A DNA stretch of 64,000 bases from Symbiodinium natans. Taxonomy: Eukaryota > Sar > Dinophyceae > Suessiales > Symbiodiniaceae. Of this stretch, positions 31,860 to 40,632 are shown one piece after another (the stretch's first letter is position 1; the number at the start of each line of letters is the position of its first letter). Both the position numbers and the translations under genes were made by a program. The notes beneath the pieces are model-generated. The model was not told the origin of the DNA, ran no database searches, and saw nothing but the letters and a program-made list of their open reading frames with translations. The stretch is from the NCBI GenBank assembly GCA_905221605.1, contig CAJNDS010002509.1, positions 200,001 through 264,000 on the forward strand, read 5' to 3'.

Positions 31860-32322
31860 CCGGCTTTCGTTCTTTCGCAGCACGAAGCTGTCTGCGGGCT
31901 GCCTGTCCGGCTGCCTGTGAGCCTGGCTCTCCTCAGCCTACCTCACTAATTAGTCATACGATCTGCCAGATCTTCCCTGCCTGGCTGTCTTGCTACCCTA
32001 AACCCTAAACCGTAATTAAACCGTAATTAAACCCTAAACCCTAAGCCCTAAGCCCTAATTAAGCCCTAAGCCCTAAACCCTAAACCCTAGACCAGGCGGG
32101 AGAGACTGTCTGGCTGGCTGTCTAGTTGCAGCACACAGCCAGCCACGAAAATGGTGGCCCTGCCTGCCTGGCACGAGCTAAAAAAGCCAGCCAGCGAACT
32201 CCGTGCTTCTCTGCCTGGCTCTGTGCCTGGCAAGGGTTTAGGGTTTGGGGGTTTAGGGTTTAGGTTTTCTTGGGTTTAATTAGGGTTCAGGGGGTTGAAG
32301 GTGTTGGGCTTAGGGTCTGGAC

Positions 32323-32370
32323 CTGGCTGACGTGGCGTTGCGTGTCCTCGTCGAAGCTCATCCATGCATC
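32323..32370 (-). CDS. Exon candidate, QDAWM type, unit B
   Basis: Minus strand: CCCCGGCAG acceptor, 48 bp coding DAWMSFDEDTQRHVSQ, then GT donor (AGCCAG then GTCCAG). Paralogous to 31,025-31,072, where the donor is GC at the same place. Confidence 0.6.
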
Positions 32371-32430
32371 CTGCCGGGGCGGCTTTTTGATTTAATTAGG
32401 AATCAGCGTTTCGGGGTTTGTCTGTCTGTC

Positions 32431-32481
32431 CTGTCGCCTTTCGGCACACGTGACCTTCTTTGCCACGATCTTCAGTTCCTC
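32431..32481 (-). CDS. Exon candidate, QEEL type, unit B
   Basis: Minus strand: GCTCTTCAG acceptor, 51 bp coding EELKIVAKKVTCAERRQ, then a GA donor. Paralogous to 31,169-31,219. Confidence 0.6.
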
Positions 32482-32577
32482 CTGAAGAGCAGGGGCCCTA
32501 ATGAACCCGACCGAAACCAAGCCCTAAACCGAAACTCAGCCCTGGGCCCCCTAAACCCTAAACCCCCAAAGACTTGC

Positions 32578-32619
32578 CTGCATGCCTTCCAAGATGGCTG
32601 TCTGGCTAGCCACGGTCTC
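32578..32619 (-). CDS. Exon candidate, 14 codons
   Basis: Minus strand: CTCTGTCCAG acceptor, 42 bp coding ETVASQTAILEGMQ, then GCAAGT, a good GC donor. A weaker counterpart lies in unit A near 31,420-31,485. CCCTAAA or TTTAGGG sequence lies on both sides. Confidence 0.5.
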
Positions 32620-32672
32620 CTGGACAGAGCGGGTTTAGGGTTTAGGCCTGAGGGTTCAGGGTTTCGGGCTGC

Positions 32673-32732
32673 CTGGAGCTGTTCTGTCTGGCTGGCCAGC
32701 TGAGTCAGCAGCTGCACGACTGGGCTGTCTGC
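32673..32732 (-). CDS. Exon candidate, VVQLL type, unit B first copy
   Basis: Minus strand: TGCCGGCAG-like acceptor region, 60 bp coding ADSPVVQLLTQLASQTEQLQ, then GC donor. TTTAGGG-type sequence follows as the intron. Confidence 0.55.
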
Positions 32733-32790
32733 CTGCCGGAAAGGAAGTGTTTTGGGGGGTTTAGGGTTTATGGTTTAGGGCTGGCCGGAC

Positions 32791-32847
32791 CTCGACTGCT
32801 GTCTGGTCCACCAACTGTTGCAGCAGTTGCACGACTCGACTGTCTGC
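32791..32847 (-). CDS. Exon candidate, VVQLL type, unit B second copy
   Basis: Minus strand: TCCGGCAG acceptor, 57 bp coding ADSRVVQLLQQLVDQTAVE, then GT donor. With the copies at 31.3 and 32.7 kb and the similar DAVQLLATAS at the start of the ORF ending at 33,565, it suggests a protein built of repeated short helices. Confidence 0.55.
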
Positions 32848-33201
32848 CTGCCGGAGACCAACCATGAAACCCTAATTACACCCTAGACCTTAGAGAAACC
32901 CTCATGCAGCCTGTGTCGGGGCTGTCTGGCTGCCTGCTGGCTGTTCCTGCCAGAAGCTGTCTTTTTGTTGGGGTGACGGTTCAGGGAGGTGTCGCTGCAC
33001 TGCCTGGCTTGCCTCTGCGACGGGAGTCAGGGCTGCAGCTTCCATGTCTGCCTGTCCCAGTCAGGTTTAGGGTTTCGGCTTTAGGTTTAGGGTTTCGGGC
33101 TTGCCCCAGCCTGCACGGGCTCTGTCTGCACTGGCTGGGGCCACAGGTCTTGCTCGTTTGAGCAGTGCTGCACGGGCAGCTTGTTTGTTTTCTCTGTCTC
33201 C

Positions 33202-33204
<3 letters not shown>

Positions 33205-33298
<94 letters not shown>
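33205..33298 (+). repeat. CT microsatellite ending unit B
   Basis: Pure CT run at the same relative place as 31,808-31,857. Confidence 0.95.
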
Positions 33299-33299
<1 letters not shown>

Positions 33300-33564
33300 C
33301 TGTCCCCCCCCGTCCCCCTGAAGCTGCAAGGACTTTCACTCTTCGGACTGTGAGTGAGCTGTCTGGCTTGCAAGGGCTGCAGCTCGTCGGCGGTCGGTTC
33401 TGCCTGCCCGGAGCATGTCTCATTCACCAACTGGGGAGAGAGGTCAGTCTGGAGCGTGTGTGCAGAAACACGGAGAGAGCAGAAAGAACACAGCATTTTT
33501 TTCTGTCTGTTGCTGTCTTGCTGTCAAGACTATCTACCTGTCTGGCTGTCTGTGCACTGCCTGG

Positions 33565-34167
33565 CTACGGGGGCACCCAGCTGGGGACTGGGGCCCCGTG
33601 TGGCTTGCAGCCTCGGCAGAAGTGAGGCCAGTGTCCGTCTATCTGGCTCTCCATTCTCTTGTTGCAGGGCTCTTTCTGGCACTGCAAGCATGCAACCACA
33701 CAGAAGTACGTCTTCTGACTGTCTGACCATCTGCCTCGGCCACCTGTTCGGCTCCGGTAATGGACATAGACCAGGCCTGTCTTGGGAATCTCGACTGAGT
33801 TGTCTGTCTGGCTGGAGTAGCTCCAGCTGCCACGGCTCCACTGCCACGACTTCCACCGGCTGTCCTGGCTGTCTGCCTGGACAGTGCTGTCTGCCTGGAC
33901 AGTGCTGTCTGCCTGGACAGTGCTGCCGGGGTCTGGCTGGCTGCGAGGACCCATCTTGCCCCGACTCGCACTTCTTGCCCTGGAACCCGAGCCTGTCTGG
34001 GAAGCCGACTGTGCCTGGTGTCTGTCTGGCTTTGGCACACTGACATTCAGAAGGCTGTGCAGCAGGCTGGCTCTGGCTGCCGGGTCCGCCTGGCTGAGTG
34101 TCTCCTCCAGGTCTTGCTCACTGGCTGTGGCCAAGAGCTGCACGGCGTCTTCCAGAGCACGGGACAT
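33565..34167 (-). CDS. Cys/His-rich protein, unrecognised
   Basis: A 200-codon minus-strand ORF. The N-terminus (EDAVQLLATASEQDLEETLS) is helical and resembles the VVQLL exons downstream. The middle is Ser/Arg-rich with three exact six-residue repeats (STVQAD, 18-bp DNA repeat at about 33,867-33,925). The C-terminal part has Cys and His clusters (CLQCQ, EPC, HWPHFCRGC) that could bind zinc. The opposite strand is also open, but the minus reading has the better composition and agrees with the neighbouring minus-strand genes. It lies downstream of the transposase-like gene on the same strand and may be an accessory gene of the same element (inference). Confidence 0.5.
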   Translation of the reverse strand: MSRALEDAVQLLATASEQDLEETLSQADPAARASLLHSLLNVSVPKPDRHQAQSASQTGSGSRARSASRGKMGPRSQPDPGSTVQADSTVQADSTVQADSQDSRWKSWQWSRGSWSYSSQTDNSVEIPKTGLVYVHYRSRTGGRGRWSDSQKTYFCVVACLQCQKEPCNKRMESQIDGHWPHFCRGCKPHGAPVPSWVPP

Positions 34168-34564
34168 GGCTGGCAGTCTTTCGTCTTTCTCTACAGTCTA
34201 GCTGTCCCTGTCTGTGTCTAGGTGTCCGTGTATCTGTCTGCTTTCTCTACACTGTAGCTGTCTGAGCAGCTTCGGCGAGGGCAGCTGCGACTGACAAAGT
34301 CTGACTGCATCTGTCTCAAGCAAGCACTCGCCCCGGCCTGAACTGGCTGTGTTCGGCGACCCAAGACGAAGCTGGAGAGGGCCTGGCAGCAGAGGTTTTT
34401 GTTTGGGCTCAGGTCCTCTGCTGTGACTGGGACGTGGCTGACTGGCTGCAAGCGAGTGCACAGAGCTGAGCTTCATCAAAGCTGTCGTTTGCAGGTCATA
34501 ATGAGAAGTTGCTTCATGAACTAACTTCTGAACTTAATTAAGTAAGCTCTCGAGACGGATATCA

Positions 34565-35667
34565 GGAGCCAATGTCCAGGACCCTGCGATCAGGTTCGAA
34601 ATCGAATCTTCATGTAAGCCGTGGTACTAAGAATCGACGAATTGCGACTAGGTCTGGAAAGGTCTGAAATCTCGAGACCTCGAACCATTTTTATTATTAG
34701 GGAGCCATGGAGCCAATGTCCAGGACCCTGCGATCAGGTCCGAAATCGAATCTTCATGTAAGCCGTGGTACTAAGAATCGACGAATTGCGACTGGGTCTG
34801 GAAAGGTCTGAAATCTCGAGACCTCGAACCATTTTTATTATTAGGGAGCCATGGAGCCAATGTCCAGGACCCTGCGATCAGGTCCGAAATCGAATCTTCA
34901 TGTAAGCCGTGGTACTAAGAATCGACGAATTGCGACTAGGGCTGGAAAGGTCTGAAATCTCGAGACCTCGAACCATTTTTATTATTAGGGAGCCATGGAG
35001 CCAATGTCCAGGACCCTGCGATCAGGTCCGAAATGGAATCTTCATGTAAGCCGTGGTACTAAGAATCGACGAATTGCGACCAGGTCTGGAAAGGTCTGAA
35101 ATCTCGAGACCTCGAACCATTTTTATTATTAGGGAGCCATGGAGCCAATGTCCAGGACCCTGCGATCAGGTCCGAAATCGAATCTTCATGTAAGCCGTGG
35201 TACTAAGAATCGACGAATTGCGACTAGGGCTGGAAAGGTCTGAAATCTCGAGACCTCGAACCATTTTTATTATTAGGGAGCCATGGAGCCAATGTCCAGG
35301 ACCCTGCGATCAGGTCCGAAATGGAATCTTCATGTAAGCCGTGGTACTAAGAATCGACGAATTGCGACCAGGTCTGGAAAGGTCTGAAATCTCGAGACCT
35401 CGAACCATTTTTATTATTAGGGAGCCATGGAGCCAATGTCCAGGACCCTGCAATCAGGTCCGAAATCGAATCTTCATGTAAGCCGTGGTACTAAGAATCG
35501 ACGAATTGCGACTGGGTCTGGAAAGGTCTGAAATCTCGAGACCTCGAACCATTTTTATTATTAGGGAGCCATGGAGCCAATGTCCAGGACCCTGCGATCA
35601 GGTCCGAAATCGAATCTTCATGTAAGCCGTGGTACTAAGAATCGACGAATTGCGACCAGGTCTGGAA
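34565..35667. repeat. 144-bp tandem array, eight units
   Basis: Units start at 34,565, 34,709, 34,853, 34,997, 35,141, 35,285, 35,429 and 35,573, each 144 bp except the last, cut at about 35,667. They begin GGAGCCAATGTCCAGGACCC and end TTTTTATTATTAGGGAGCCA. Identity is very high. Units 3-4 and 5-6 share the same diagnostic variants (GACTAGGGCTGG then AAATGGAATC with GACCAGG), so a 288-bp dimer was duplicated. Stops occur in all frames. Function unknown. It separates the transposase-like gene from the Cys/His-rich gene. Confidence 0.95.
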
Positions 35668-35857
35668 ACGTAGGTTTTCTGTAATTAGAGACGGTTTCAT
35701 GGTTCCCTCAAAGCTCCGTGTCCGGCCTCTGAGTAGTGGCTGTCTTTCGAGCAGGAGGACCGAGCCTGGCTGGAGAGTTCTTTGGACAGCACCGGTTCAG
35801 GTTCAGGGTGTGGGATTCAGGGTTTAGGAGGCACAGGCCTCCCTGCAGCAGAGCTGG

Positions 35858-37430
35858 CTAAGCCTTGGCTTTGGCCTTGCCCTTAGCTTTGGCTTTAGCT
35901 GCCTTGGCTTCGGCTTTTGCCTTGGCTTTGGCCTCTGCCTTAGCCAAGGCTGCGGCTTTCGCCTTGGCTTTCGCCTCTGCCTTCGCCTCTGCCTTGGCCT
36001 TAGCTTCCTGGCTGGCTTTGTAGTTCAGGAACTGGGTCTTGTTGCAGAGCATGCAACCTGCCAAAACGAAGCCACACTTGTCACAGCCGAAAGCCTTGTC
36101 TGTCTTGTCAGCCTTGCCGGTCTTGGCTGCAGCAGGTGCCAGGCCGGAGCCCGGCGTGGACACGGAAAGGTCTGGCTTGTCAGTACTGTCCGTCTTTGCT
36201 GCAGCAGGCAGGCCGGAGCCCGGCGGCGACACGGAAAGGTCTGGCTGCTCGGCACTGCCAGTCTTTGGTGCCTCAGGAGGCGGGCCCGGCTTGTCTGACT
36301 TCTGGCCCTTCTGCTGGAGCTTGGCTAGCTGTCTGGTTCGCAGCAAGCACTGTAGCCAGCGGTTGAGCTGACTGGTCCTGGCATGCAGGTCTTTCGGGAG
36401 AGGCTGCGGCGACTCCCCCAGCCACTGTCTCCACTCTTTCTCAAGGTAAAGCAACAGCCACAGCCCACAGCTAAAACCGTCCGACTGCCTCAGCTGGCTG
36501 ACTGGGGCTGGCAGAGGCTTGTGCTCCTGCTTCGCCACCTGTAGAAGCACCTTCAGGACTGCGGAGGCTTCATTGTAGCTTGCCTGGCTGGGCAGTGTGT
36601 CGTAGTACCTCACCTCGACTTGCTGGCTGCCTTTCTGTCTCTCCAGAGCGAGCAGGCTCCAGTGTCTGGGTGGCTGACTCTGAACCACGGCCAAGAGCAG
36701 AGTGGCCCTCTTGGTGTCCTGCAACAGACTCACTGCCTCAGGGCTCAAGCTGCCTGGGCCCTCCTGCAGCAGAACTTTCAGCTCGGCTGGCAGCTGCAGG
36801 GTCAGGCTGTCTGGCAAGCCGCCTGCTGACAGTCTGTGCGACATCTCTCTGATGCCTGCCAGCAGCTGACTGTCTGACAGCAGGTCGCCGTGCCTGTACA
36901 TCTGCAGGTCTGACAGCCTGACTTCTTCCTCTCTGGCTAGCAGTGCTGGGAAGGCCTCGTAGTCCAGCTGCACAGGGAAGACTCTGTCTCCCACATCCAA
37001 AGTGATGTCTGACTGCTCCAGCCAATGCTGTGCGCCGTCGAACTGCACGAGGACTTGGCGGTCTGTCTGCCTGCCACACAGCACCACCATGCCTCGGAGG
37101 CTGCCTGTCGCCAAGTCGCCAACAACTCTGGCTGTCTTGCCAAAAAGGTCTCCCTCAACTGCTGCCTCGGCGGAGGCTTGCTTGCTGTCTGCCGCCTTCT
37201 GCTGGCTTTTGTGCCGCATTTTCAGGGCCATCTTGACGGCCAGGCTGGGCTTGTCTGTTGCGGAAGGCTTTGTCTTGCTGCCAGGGTTCGTCTTCTTCTT
37301 GCTCTTTGCCTTCTTCTTGTCTGCCTTCCCTGCTTTGGGAACCACGAACTGCAAGGCCTGCTTGGCTGTCTTGCCAGCCTGCTGCTCTCGCCACCTCTTC
37401 AGAAGCTTCCTCCGGAGTCTGGTTTTTTTT
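35858..37430 (-). CDS. Ulp1-like (C48) cysteine protease segment with zinc knuckle and Lys/Ala tail
   Basis: Frame open from an A8 run at 37,423-37,430 to a stop at 35,858. Numbering from the TTG at 37,354: basic N-terminus; a beta-rich stretch at about 80-130; a protease core with RHWSLL (His231), YYDTL (Asp252) and QSDGFSCG (Gln290, Cys296). The order and the six-residue Gln-Cys spacing fit Ulp1/SENP proteases (established family pattern), which cleave SUMO or related modifiers. Two copies of a PDLSVS-PGSGL-AAAKT repeat follow (370-412), then CDKC and CMLC (424-437), a likely zinc knuckle, then a histone-H1-like Ala/Lys tail. No start codon of its own is convincing; it is probably the C-terminal half of the upstream transposase-like protein, one base out of frame. 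Confidence 0.75.
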
Positions 37431-40241
37431 CTGCTGCTTGTCTTTGCGTCTCTTCTTCTCCTGCTTCTCTGGCTTGCGTTGGCTGGTCGTGTCCTCCACC
37501 ATCTTCTCGAAAAGCTGTCTTCTCTCGCTGGGGTGAAGCTGCTGCAGCACGGCGTTCCTCAGCTCTCTCTCTGTCTGCGCCAGCACAGTGGGACTCGCGT
37601 GGAAGTCCAGGAGGATGCCGTTCTTCTCATACTGGGAGAGCAGGTAGGAGGACTCGGTCTCGAAACCTCCACCTGTCTCTGCTTCCTTCAGCTCCTCCTC
37701 TGTGAACGGAACAACTCTGCCTGTCTCGTCCACCCAGCGGGACCTGTCCCTCAGGAGGTCGCTGCCTAACTTGTCGCTGCCTTCGGGGAAGTCTGCACAC
37801 CAGCTTTGGCTGCCACACTCCTTCAGGAGACCTTCACTGTCGGGTCTGTAGCGAAACCAGCCTGCCTCCCTCATGCACCGAAGAACTGTCTGCTCTTTGT
37901 CGTTGAGAGCCACCATTCTCAAGTGCATCTCTCTGGCTGCCTCGAGGATGTCTGCCGGCCCTGTCCGGTAGGTGCAGTGCACCCCTTCCTGTCTGGCTTT
38001 CGCTCGCATGCGCTGCTTCAGGTCTTCCTGCCATCTGGCTAGAGCTGCCTTGGCTGGCTGCGCGAAGCCTGTGTCTGTCACTTGGGTGAGGCCTGTGCAG
38101 CCTGCGGCGATGCCTGTCTGTGCTCGCTGCAGCACGGCAGCGGCCTGCATGGACTCTTCTGTCCAAGCTCCTGCGAACATGTCCACTAGCTGCACTGCCT
38201 GTCTGTGCTCCTCTGCCTCGAGCTCTAGCTGCCATCGGTAGATCACACTGTCTACAACGGCCGCTGGCTGGCACCACACTCTGACTGCACCGTCGACTAA
38301 GAGGTGTGGCTTGCTGGCTCGGAGCTTCCTCCAGCTTCGCATGATACTGCCTGGCACAGGGGTGCCTGCCTTTCGGTGGACTGTCTTGCTGCCTACCACG
38401 AACTTCTCTGTCTTCACCCACGTGCCGGCTGGACTGATATTCTCCAGCCGGCAGTGCTTCCCGTACACGACGAGAATCGTGGGCATCACCACACCAACAG
38501 GCTTTCTGTCTGGCGAGAAGTAATGCCTGACTGCCTGTCTGGCAACGAGGGAAACTCTCCACCTGGCTGGCACCCCTGGGGCTCTGGCTGCCTTTCCTAG
38601 TCTTGCTGCGGCTTTCGGTCCTGCCTTGGCTTTGGCTGTGGGTCTGCCTGTTGCAGCTGCTGTCTTCCTGTCTTTCGTCCGCTCATGCCTGAGCCGCCTT
38701 TGCTCGCTGGCTAGCTGGAGCCTGAGAACCGACATGACCACCTTGCCCGGGCTCGGCTTGAGCCAGGCTGGAATCTGGTCTGACATCGTCACGGCTGTCT
38801 CCTGTCGGTGGGCAACCCATGCCTCAAAGTCTCTGACCGGCAGGGTCTCGTTGGCTGTCGGGCTGGCTGCCTGCTGGAGAAGGAGGTCCCAGAGCCTCCA
38901 GGCTGTCTCCAGTCTGGCTTTCTCTTTCTCCAATTTCAGGTTTGCTGTCTGCTGGGAAGTTCGACTGCGAAGGCCGCACTTGGCCATCAGCTTGACCTTG
39001 TACTTCTCTCTGGCTTTCTTGTTGTTTGCCAGGCTGGCTTGCTTCTGCTTCATGGCTGCCAGCTCTCGCTTGCCTGTCTCGTCCAGGGTGCCTGCTTCCT
39101 CTTCTGCCTCCCTGAGGGCAAGGGCTGTCTGGAGCCTGTCTTCGAAGTCCATCAGCACGTCTCCAGCTGTCAGGACATGCTGGTTGGCTTCCTCCACAAG
39201 GGCCCAGGCTCTGGTTTGGAACCAGACTGGCCTCAGGTAGTCTGGCTTGCCTAGCGCCTTGCCCTCACTAGCCACTCTCTTGCCTAGTGACTTGCTGACC
39301 AAGTGCACAAGGCCCAAGTGGCTGCCAGGCTGTCTGAGACTCTTGCCCAGCCTGCTCTTGGCAAGAAAGTCCTGGACTTTCTGTCTTTTTGCCTGCCTCT
39401 GAAGGTTCCAGCAGAAGGTCTCGCTGACACCGTAGTGCTGCATCACATGGAGTCTGGCTTGCCTTTTGCTGCTTTTTGCTATCGCTAGCCTGTCTAGCTC
39501 TTCCATCATGCCAAGCTTGGCCATGGCTGGCACGTCTGCTCTTCGTTTCCTCAGCTCGGGCACTGCCTTCACTTTGGTCTTGCTGCCTCGGGGCCTTCCC
39601 GCCTTTTTCCTAGCAAGAACACGTACGACTGGCGCGAGGTCAAGCCGTTCTGCCGCTTGCTTTGCTCTCTCCTGCAAGTCTTGCATCCTCTGCTCTTGCT
39701 GCTTTTGCTGTCTCTCGGTTGCTGTGTCTGGCTTGAGGTCTGCCTGTGCCTCAGGCTTTCTTGCTTTACCCCAGAGGTAGTCCAGACTGTAGTACACTGG
39801 ACTGTCTTTGTCTAGGGACTTCTTGAGATGTTCTACCTGTCTGCTTCTCACAGCCGAGGGGTCGCTGTCTGGGCTCTCGAAAAGCCTTTTCTTGGGGGGT
39901 GGTGTGTCAAAGCTGCCCACCCTCTTCACACCCGCCCCACCCGCTGTTGCTGGTGTTGCTGCTGTAGAGCTGTCTGGTGTGTCAAAGCTGTCTTGTCTCA
40001 CCAGCTTCCCGTCTGTGCTGGGTGACTCTAGACTGCTAAGACTGTCTTGTCTGGCGACTAACTGCACTCTCGCTCTCTGGCCAGTCTCGGCTGTCGTGCT
40101 GTCTGCTGTGTCCTGGACAGCACAACACAAAAGCACCAAACTGCAAAGGCCTCTCACCGTCAGGCCTGCTCTTGCGACACGGCAGCCTCGGGGAGGCTGT
40201 CTGTCTCGTCCTGGCCACAAGGGAACTTGTAGGAATAGCAT
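37155..40241 (-). CDS. DDE transposase-like protein
   Basis: A 1,028-codon ORF, though residues before about 45 may be intronic (see 40,106-40,245). From the N-terminus: Ser-rich repeats (QDSFDTP, GSFDTPPPKKRL), an AT-hook (KKAGRPRGSK, about 212-221), a helical basic region like a transposase DNA-binding domain (about 230-295), a coiled basic region, and a catalytic-looking core: SDQIP (Asp487), LVDMF (Asp687) and GCTGLTQVTDTGFAQPAKAA (Asp723). The last string resembles the third-Asp motif of pogo/DDE_1-type transposases, and Asp687-Asp723 have 35 residues between them. Family assignment is inference. The C-terminal 90 residues after the A8 run look like an out-of-frame tail. Downstream coding continues in the Ulp1 segment. 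Confidence 0.6.
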   Translation of the reverse strand: MLFLQVPLWPGRDRQPPRGCRVARAGLTVRGLCSLVLLCCAVQDTADSTTAETGQRARVQLVARQDSLSSLESPSTDGKLVRQDSFDTPDSSTAATPATAGGAGVKRVGSFDTPPPKKRLFESPDSDPSAVRSRQVEHLKKSLDKDSPVYYSLDYLWGKARKPEAQADLKPDTATERQQKQQEQRMQDLQERAKQAAERLDLAPVVRVLARKKAGRPRGSKTKVKAVPELRKRRADVPAMAKLGMMEELDRLAIAKSSKRQARLHVMQHYGVSETFCWNLQRQAKRQKVQDFLAKSRLGKSLRQPGSHLGLVHLVSKSLGKRVASEGKALGKPDYLRPVWFQTRAWALVEEANQHVLTAGDVLMDFEDRLQTALALREAEEEAGTLDETGKRELAAMKQKQASLANNKKAREKYKVKLMAKCGLRSRTSQQTANLKLEKEKARLETAWRLWDLLLQQAASPTANETLPVRDFEAWVAHRQETAVTMSDQIPAWLKPSPGKVVMSVLRLQLASEQRRLRHERTKDRKTAAATGRPTAKAKAGPKAAARLGKAARAPGVPARWRVSLVARQAVRHYFSPDRKPVGVVMPTILVVYGKHCRLENISPAGTWVKTEKFVVGSKTVHRKAGTPVPGSIMRSWRKLRASKPHLLVDGAVRVWCQPAAVVDSVIYRWQLELEAEEHRQAVQLVDMFAGAWTEESMQAAAVLQRAQTGIAAGCTGLTQVTDTGFAQPAKAALARWQEDLKQRMRAKARQEGVHCTYRTGPADILEAAREMHLRMVALNDKEQTVLRCMREAGWFRYRPDSEGLLKECGSQSWCADFPEGSDKLGSDLLRDRSRWVDETGRVVPFTEEELKEAETGGGFETESSYLLSQYEKNGILLDFHASPTVLAQTERELRNAVLQQLHPSERRQLFEKMVEDTTSQRKPEKQEKKRRKDKQQKKNQTPEEASEEVARAAGWQDSQAGLAVRGSQSREGRQEEGKEQEEDEPWQQDKAFRNRQAQPGRQDGPENAAQKPAEGGRQQASLRRGSS
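37423..37430 (-). other. A8 run joining two reading frames
   Basis: On the minus strand, CAG-A8-CCAG. With eight A the transposase frame runs on into a poor tail and stops at 37,155; with seven A the frame would pass directly into the Ulp1 segment through a basic TRLRRKLLKRWREQQAG linker. Possible causes are an assembly or polymerase slip, a recent mutation, or recoding. The canonical -1 slippery reading does not help, as the -1 frame soon stops. Confidence 0.7.
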
Positions 40242-40245
40242 TTAC
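40106..40245 (-). other. Putative intron in the transposase-like gene
   Basis: Minus strand: GACA then GTAAATGC at 40,245 as donor, GACACAG at 40,106 as acceptor. Removing 140 bp joins the frame that starts at 40,483 to the long ORF in phase (codons GAC ACA GAC). This explains why the long ORF's first 45 residues look non-coding. Inference only. Confidence 0.4.
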
Positions 40246-40339
40246 TGTCTTGTCTCAAGACTGCCTGTGCTCTGAGGGCGGTTGCCTTCTCCAGCTCGGC
40301 AAGGGCCCTTAGAAGGGCTGCCTTGAGCTCTGCCTGCCA

Positions 40340-40423
<84 letters not shown>

Positions 40424-40483
40424 GTCAAAACCAACTCCAGTCTCTGCCCCTGCCTTGGACTTCTGACTGGCTTCGGGAGCCAT
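40246..40483 (-). CDS. Putative first exon of the transposase-like gene
   Basis: ATG at 40,481-40,483 starts MAPEASQKSKAG, passes through an Arg-Glu dipeptide tract coded by the microsatellite, and continues HWQAELKAALLRALAELEKA, a charged helix, up to the possible donor. The length of the dipeptide tract must be a multiple of three for this to work, so microsatellite changes would break the gene. Confidence 0.4.
40342..40421 (+). repeat. CT microsatellite within putative exon 1
   Basis: Third long CT run of the island. All three have the same orientation. Confidence 0.95.
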
Positions 40484-40559
40484 GGCTGCGAAACAGCCAG
40501 CAGTCTCTAGGCTAATTACTTACCTGTGTTGCAGTCTTCTGTCTGTCTCAGTGGTCTGA

Positions 40560-40632
40560 GTGGGTGTGTGTGTGTGTGCGAGTGAGAGACAGAGTGACTG
40601 AGTGAGTGAGTGAGTGTGTGTGTGTGTGTCTG
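40560..40632 (+). repeat. TG/TGAG microsatellite
   Basis: GTGTGTGT, then GAGTGAGTGAGTGAG, then TGTGTGT. It lies upstream of the transposase-like gene near the right edge of the island. Confidence 0.9.

Larger units (their letters stand above)
30421..33300 (-). repeat. Two diverged 1.4-kb tandem units
   Basis: Unit A (about 30,421-31,858) and unit B (about 31,868-33,298) share collinear blocks: a start CGCAGCACGAAGCTGTCTGC then GGGCTGCCTGTCCGGCTGCC, a GCCACGAAAATGGTGG block, three exon-like blocks, a CTGGCTGGGGC block, and a terminal CT microsatellite. The blocks between them are TTTAGGG/CCCTAAA with TTAATTA interruptions that do not align. Conservation is concentrated in the exon-like blocks. 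Confidence 0.75.

Noticed and set aside
31784-33629. Leu/Ser and Arg/Glu ORFs over CT runs at 31.8 and 33.2 kb
   Set aside because: Dipeptide readings of microsatellites; flanking sequence does not support them as listed, apart from the separate case near 40.4 kb.
33354-34043. 229-codon plus-strand ORF
   Set aside because: It lies opposite the Cys/His-rich minus-strand ORF, and its sequence is the repeated reading of CTGTCTGCCTGG. The minus strand agrees with neighbouring genes.
34565-34720. tRNA-like or SINE B box (GGTTCGAAATC) in the 144-bp unit
   Set aside because: Only the first unit matches; others read GGTCCGAAATC, and no A box or cloverleaf was found.
34565-35667. CRISPR array
   Set aside because: Units are continuous 144-bp copies with no unique spacers, in a eukaryote-like setting.
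37423-37430. Canonical -1 programmed frameshift (A AAA AAC)
   Set aside because: The heptamer is present in frame, but the -1 frame stops within about eight codons; the protease lies in the +1 frame.
37002-37769. Plus-strand ORFs of 90-255 codons opposite the transposase/protease gene
   Set aside because: Shadows of the minus-strand genes; the minus strand carries the recognisable motifs.
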